NCBI GenBank assembly: GCA_009829735.1
Contig: CM020620.1
Coordinates: 15,225,186-15,289,185 of the forward strand
Source of the DNA: Pyropia yezoensis
Taxonomy: Eukaryota > Rhodophyta > Bangiophyceae > Bangiales > Bangiaceae
Direction: 5' to 3'
Length of the DNA: 64,000 nucleotides
Both the position numbers and the translations under genes were made by a program. How positions within the stretch are numbered: the stretch's first letter is position 1; every line of letters starts with the position of its first letter. Under the pieces are notes generated by a model that saw nothing but the letters and a program-made list of their open reading frames with translations, had not been told where the DNA came from and searched no databases. Below, piece after piece: positions 62,467-64,000 of this stretch.

Positions 62467-63672
62467 ATGGAGGTTATCAATGCGGTCATCCAGAAGCTTG
62501 AGGTCAAGTCCGGTCGCTACTTTGACAAGCACAACCTGCCGACGGTGGTGTCTGTGTCGCGCTTCGGGCCCAACGTGCGCGGGGTCATTGGCGTGTCTGT
62601 GGCAACGTTGTTGCTCGTGGCTACCAAAGAGCAGATGTTTTGCACTATTGTTTCCGATGTGATGGCCCACGGCCGCGTACCGACCATGAGCAAGATCCCT
62701 CTGCTGGCAGCCACGCGCCACGACTTCGAGACAGCTGCGCTCGAAGACCCGGAGGTACTTGTATCTGACGTGCTAGACCAAGGCGCTGACCACCGTGTCG
62801 CAGACGACGCTGACGCGGCCGCGCCCGCACTGGTGATGGCAGATGCCATTGAGGAGACTCCCGTGGAGGACCTGGAAAAGGAGATGGATCTTCTGCTTGC
62901 ACAAGAAAAGGAGCAGGAAAGGGCCTCGAACAGATCCCATCGCATTGCTGTGCGCCGGCTATCGCGCCCCGCTGACGAGCCCAAGCAAGATGTTCCCGCA
63001 GAAGAGGTGGATAACCCACCCGCTTCCACAACCGCTCCGTCTGCCTCAACCCCATCTTCTCCAAAGACTAGGTCTCCTCCCGCGGCCAAGAGGCAAAGAC
63101 AAAACCCAAGCGGTGTTCAAGGTGAGACGGAGGCTGGTACAAGCTCGTTAGGGGCAAGCTCAATGATGCACTTGTGCCCTCCCCGCAGGGTGACCTTTTC
63201 ACAGCCGAGACCGCCCGCGCGCAAGCCCGTGCAGCCGCCGAAGCCGGCGTCTTCATTGAAGCGGCAACGCGCCCCGCCGGAGTTAAACGAGCATTCCAGT
63301 CGTTCACCAACATCGTCATCTTCCTCGGACGAACTCCCGATTCTCTTGCGCCAAAGGACCAATGTAGCTGGTGCGGCATCGCAAGATCCTTTGCTGCAGG
63401 GCGCTGAATTCCCTTCTGCTGCTGAGAGAGAGCAAGCCCGCTTGCGTGTGGCAGCTAGTGTCGCGGCGTCTCGGTCGAGCTTGGCCGCCTTGTCTGCGCA
63501 TCGTCCTACCGCATCTCCAAGTTCTCCTCCGCCCTTGCCACTCCGAGTGACGCCCGGTCCAGCGCCGTCCACATCAACTCCCTCATCCGCCGCAGGCACC
63601 GGTGCCGGCGCATCCCTGGGTGCTCCCCTTGCAACAGCTCCAACGGGTGAAAGAGAGAAGTCAAAGCCATGA
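62467..63672 (+). CDS. Unrecognised protein, structured N-terminus and disordered tail
   Basis: I do not recognise this gene. It predicts 401 residues. The first ~80 look folded (MEVINAVIQKLEVKSGRYFD, then NLPTVVSVSRFGPNVRGVIG and VSVATLLLVATKEQMF). A short acidic coiled-coil-like helix follows (EDLEKEMDLLLAQEKEQERA). The remainder is Ser/Pro/Arg-rich and probably disordered, with basic KRQRQ and LKRQRAPP patches that could act in nuclear localisation. A pyrimidine stretch ending CTTCCAG lies just before the start (about 62,450), so an upstream exon is conceivable. It lies 109 bp after the preceding gene and about 90 bp from the end of the convergent PIF1-like gene. Confidence 0.45.
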   Translation: MEVINAVIQKLEVKSGRYFDKHNLPTVVSVSRFGPNVRGVIGVSVATLLLVATKEQMFCTIVSDVMAHGRVPTMSKIPLLAATRHDFETAALEDPEVLVSDVLDQGADHRVADDADAAAPALVMADAIEETPVEDLEKEMDLLLAQEKEQERASNRSHRIAVRRLSRPADEPKQDVPAEEVDNPPASTTAPSASTPSSPKTRSPPAAKRQRQNPSGVQGETEAGTSSLGASSMMHLCPPRRVTFSQPRPPARKPVQPPKPASSLKRQRAPPELNEHSSRSPTSSSSSDELPILLRQRTNVAGAASQDPLLQGAEFPSAAEREQARLRVAASVAASRSSLAALSAHRPTASPSSPPPLPLRVTPGPAPSTSTPSSAAGTGAGASLGAPLATAPTGEREKSKP

Positions 63673-63762
63673 AGTATTGATAACTGGCCCCACTGCTGCA
63701 GTCACTACCAAGACGCGGGAAGAACAAACAGAGCGAGCAAAACGAGACGCATTGCAGAAAAC

Positions 63763-64000
63763 TCACAGACGAGTGCCAAGGCGGTAAAACGACAAAGACG
63801 ACGGATCCGCCAGCACGCGATTCCCCGCAAATGACTTGACGTACATACGCCTCTTGTCATTGACGCGGCTAATCGCCGCGTTGACCATGCCTGCGCCGAA
63901 GGCACTGGCGATATCCAGGACCACCTCAGACAGGGTCAGACTTTGAGATCGATACACCGTGATGGCCCAGCCCAAGACGAACGGCACTTGGCACCGCACT
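63763..64000 (-). CDS. PIF1-like helicase, C-terminal part (cut by window edge)
   Basis: The last 78 residues of a minus-strand gene continue beyond the right edge. They match the C-terminal helicase motifs of PIF1/RecD-type proteins: VPFVLGWAITVYRSQSLTLS corresponds to the usual LAWAITIHKSQG motif; VVLDIASAFGAGMVNAAISR to the ALSRV motif; and YVKSFAGNRVLADPSSLSFY is the common terminus. The His-Lys of the canonical motif is replaced by Tyr-Arg. PIF1 helicases are 5'-3' DNA helicases that keep telomeres and G-quadruplex DNA stable, but related genes are also carried by Helitrons and other large elements. Without the rest, a host gene and an element gene cannot be told apart. Confidence 0.75.
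   Translation of the reverse strand, partial: VRCQVPFVLGWAITVYRSQSLTLSEVVLDIASAFGAGMVNAAISRVNDKRRMYVKSFAGNRVLADPSSLSFYRLGTRL

Overview
The window looks like nuclear DNA of a GC-rich, intron-poor photosynthetic eukaryote, most probably a bangiophycean red alga (Porphyra/Pyropia type). The pointers are the very high GC content, dense C and G homopolymers, alanine- and glycine-rich low-complexity insertions in conserved proteins, few introns, a probably plastid-targeted release factor 2 and a GT7-type glycosyltransferase of the chondroitin-synthase class. The organism is an inference; no rRNA or organelle marker is present.

Layout. A C2H2 zinc-finger gene (1.9-5.8 kb, +) and a membrane-anchored MTA/SAH-deaminase-like amidohydrolase (6.1-8.2 kb, -) open the window. 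From 8.2 to 19.6 kb lies a gene-poor, repeat-rich stretch: a 0.9-kb terminal-inverted-repeat (TIR) element, two copies of a 41-bp hairpin repeat in inverted orientation around a GC minisatellite, a 174-bp tandem duplication, a small CYSTM-type gene, and a 1.74-kb TIR element holding a 115-bp MITE. Then come a PIH1-type CS-domain protein (19.6-21.3 kb, +), branched-chain aminotransferase (21.9-23.6 kb, -), a four-exon ENY2/Sus1 gene (26.8-28.0 kb, -), the GT7 glycosyltransferase (29.4-31.5 kb, +) and NAT10/Kre33 (32.3-36.1 kb, -). A second repeat-rich stretch (36.1-42.4 kb) has more MITEs and one unrecognised membrane-protein gene. A large WNK kinase with an ankyrin region (42.4-47.9 kb, +), organellar RF2 (48.1-50.5 kb, -), OSGEP/Kae1 (50.9-52.5 kb, +), a shortened VPS18 (53.2-56.0 kb, -) and SelO (56.7-58.9 kb, +) follow. 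The right end (60.1-64.0 kb) has a third 41-bp hairpin, a secreted-type protein with 18-residue repeats, an unrecognised gene and the C-terminus of a PIF1-like helicase running off the edge.

The conserved genes are ordinary housekeeping genes with no shared pathway: transcription and mRNA export (ENY2), RNA acetylation (NAT10), tRNA t6A (OSGEP), organelle translation (RF2), vacuolar tethering (VPS18), protein AMPylation (SelO) and amino-acid metabolism (BCAT, deaminase). Two pairs are divergent with short shared upstream regions (RF2/OSGEP and VPS18/SelO). The nine introns I could place all begin with GTRCG, a useful local splice rule. Two conserved genes (OSGEP and VPS18) change frame inside C/G homopolymers, which may be sequencing error. 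The most interesting items are the 41-bp hairpin family and its possible link to a PIF1-helicase element, the VPS18 lacking a propeller and part of its RING, and the WNK-ankyrin kinase.
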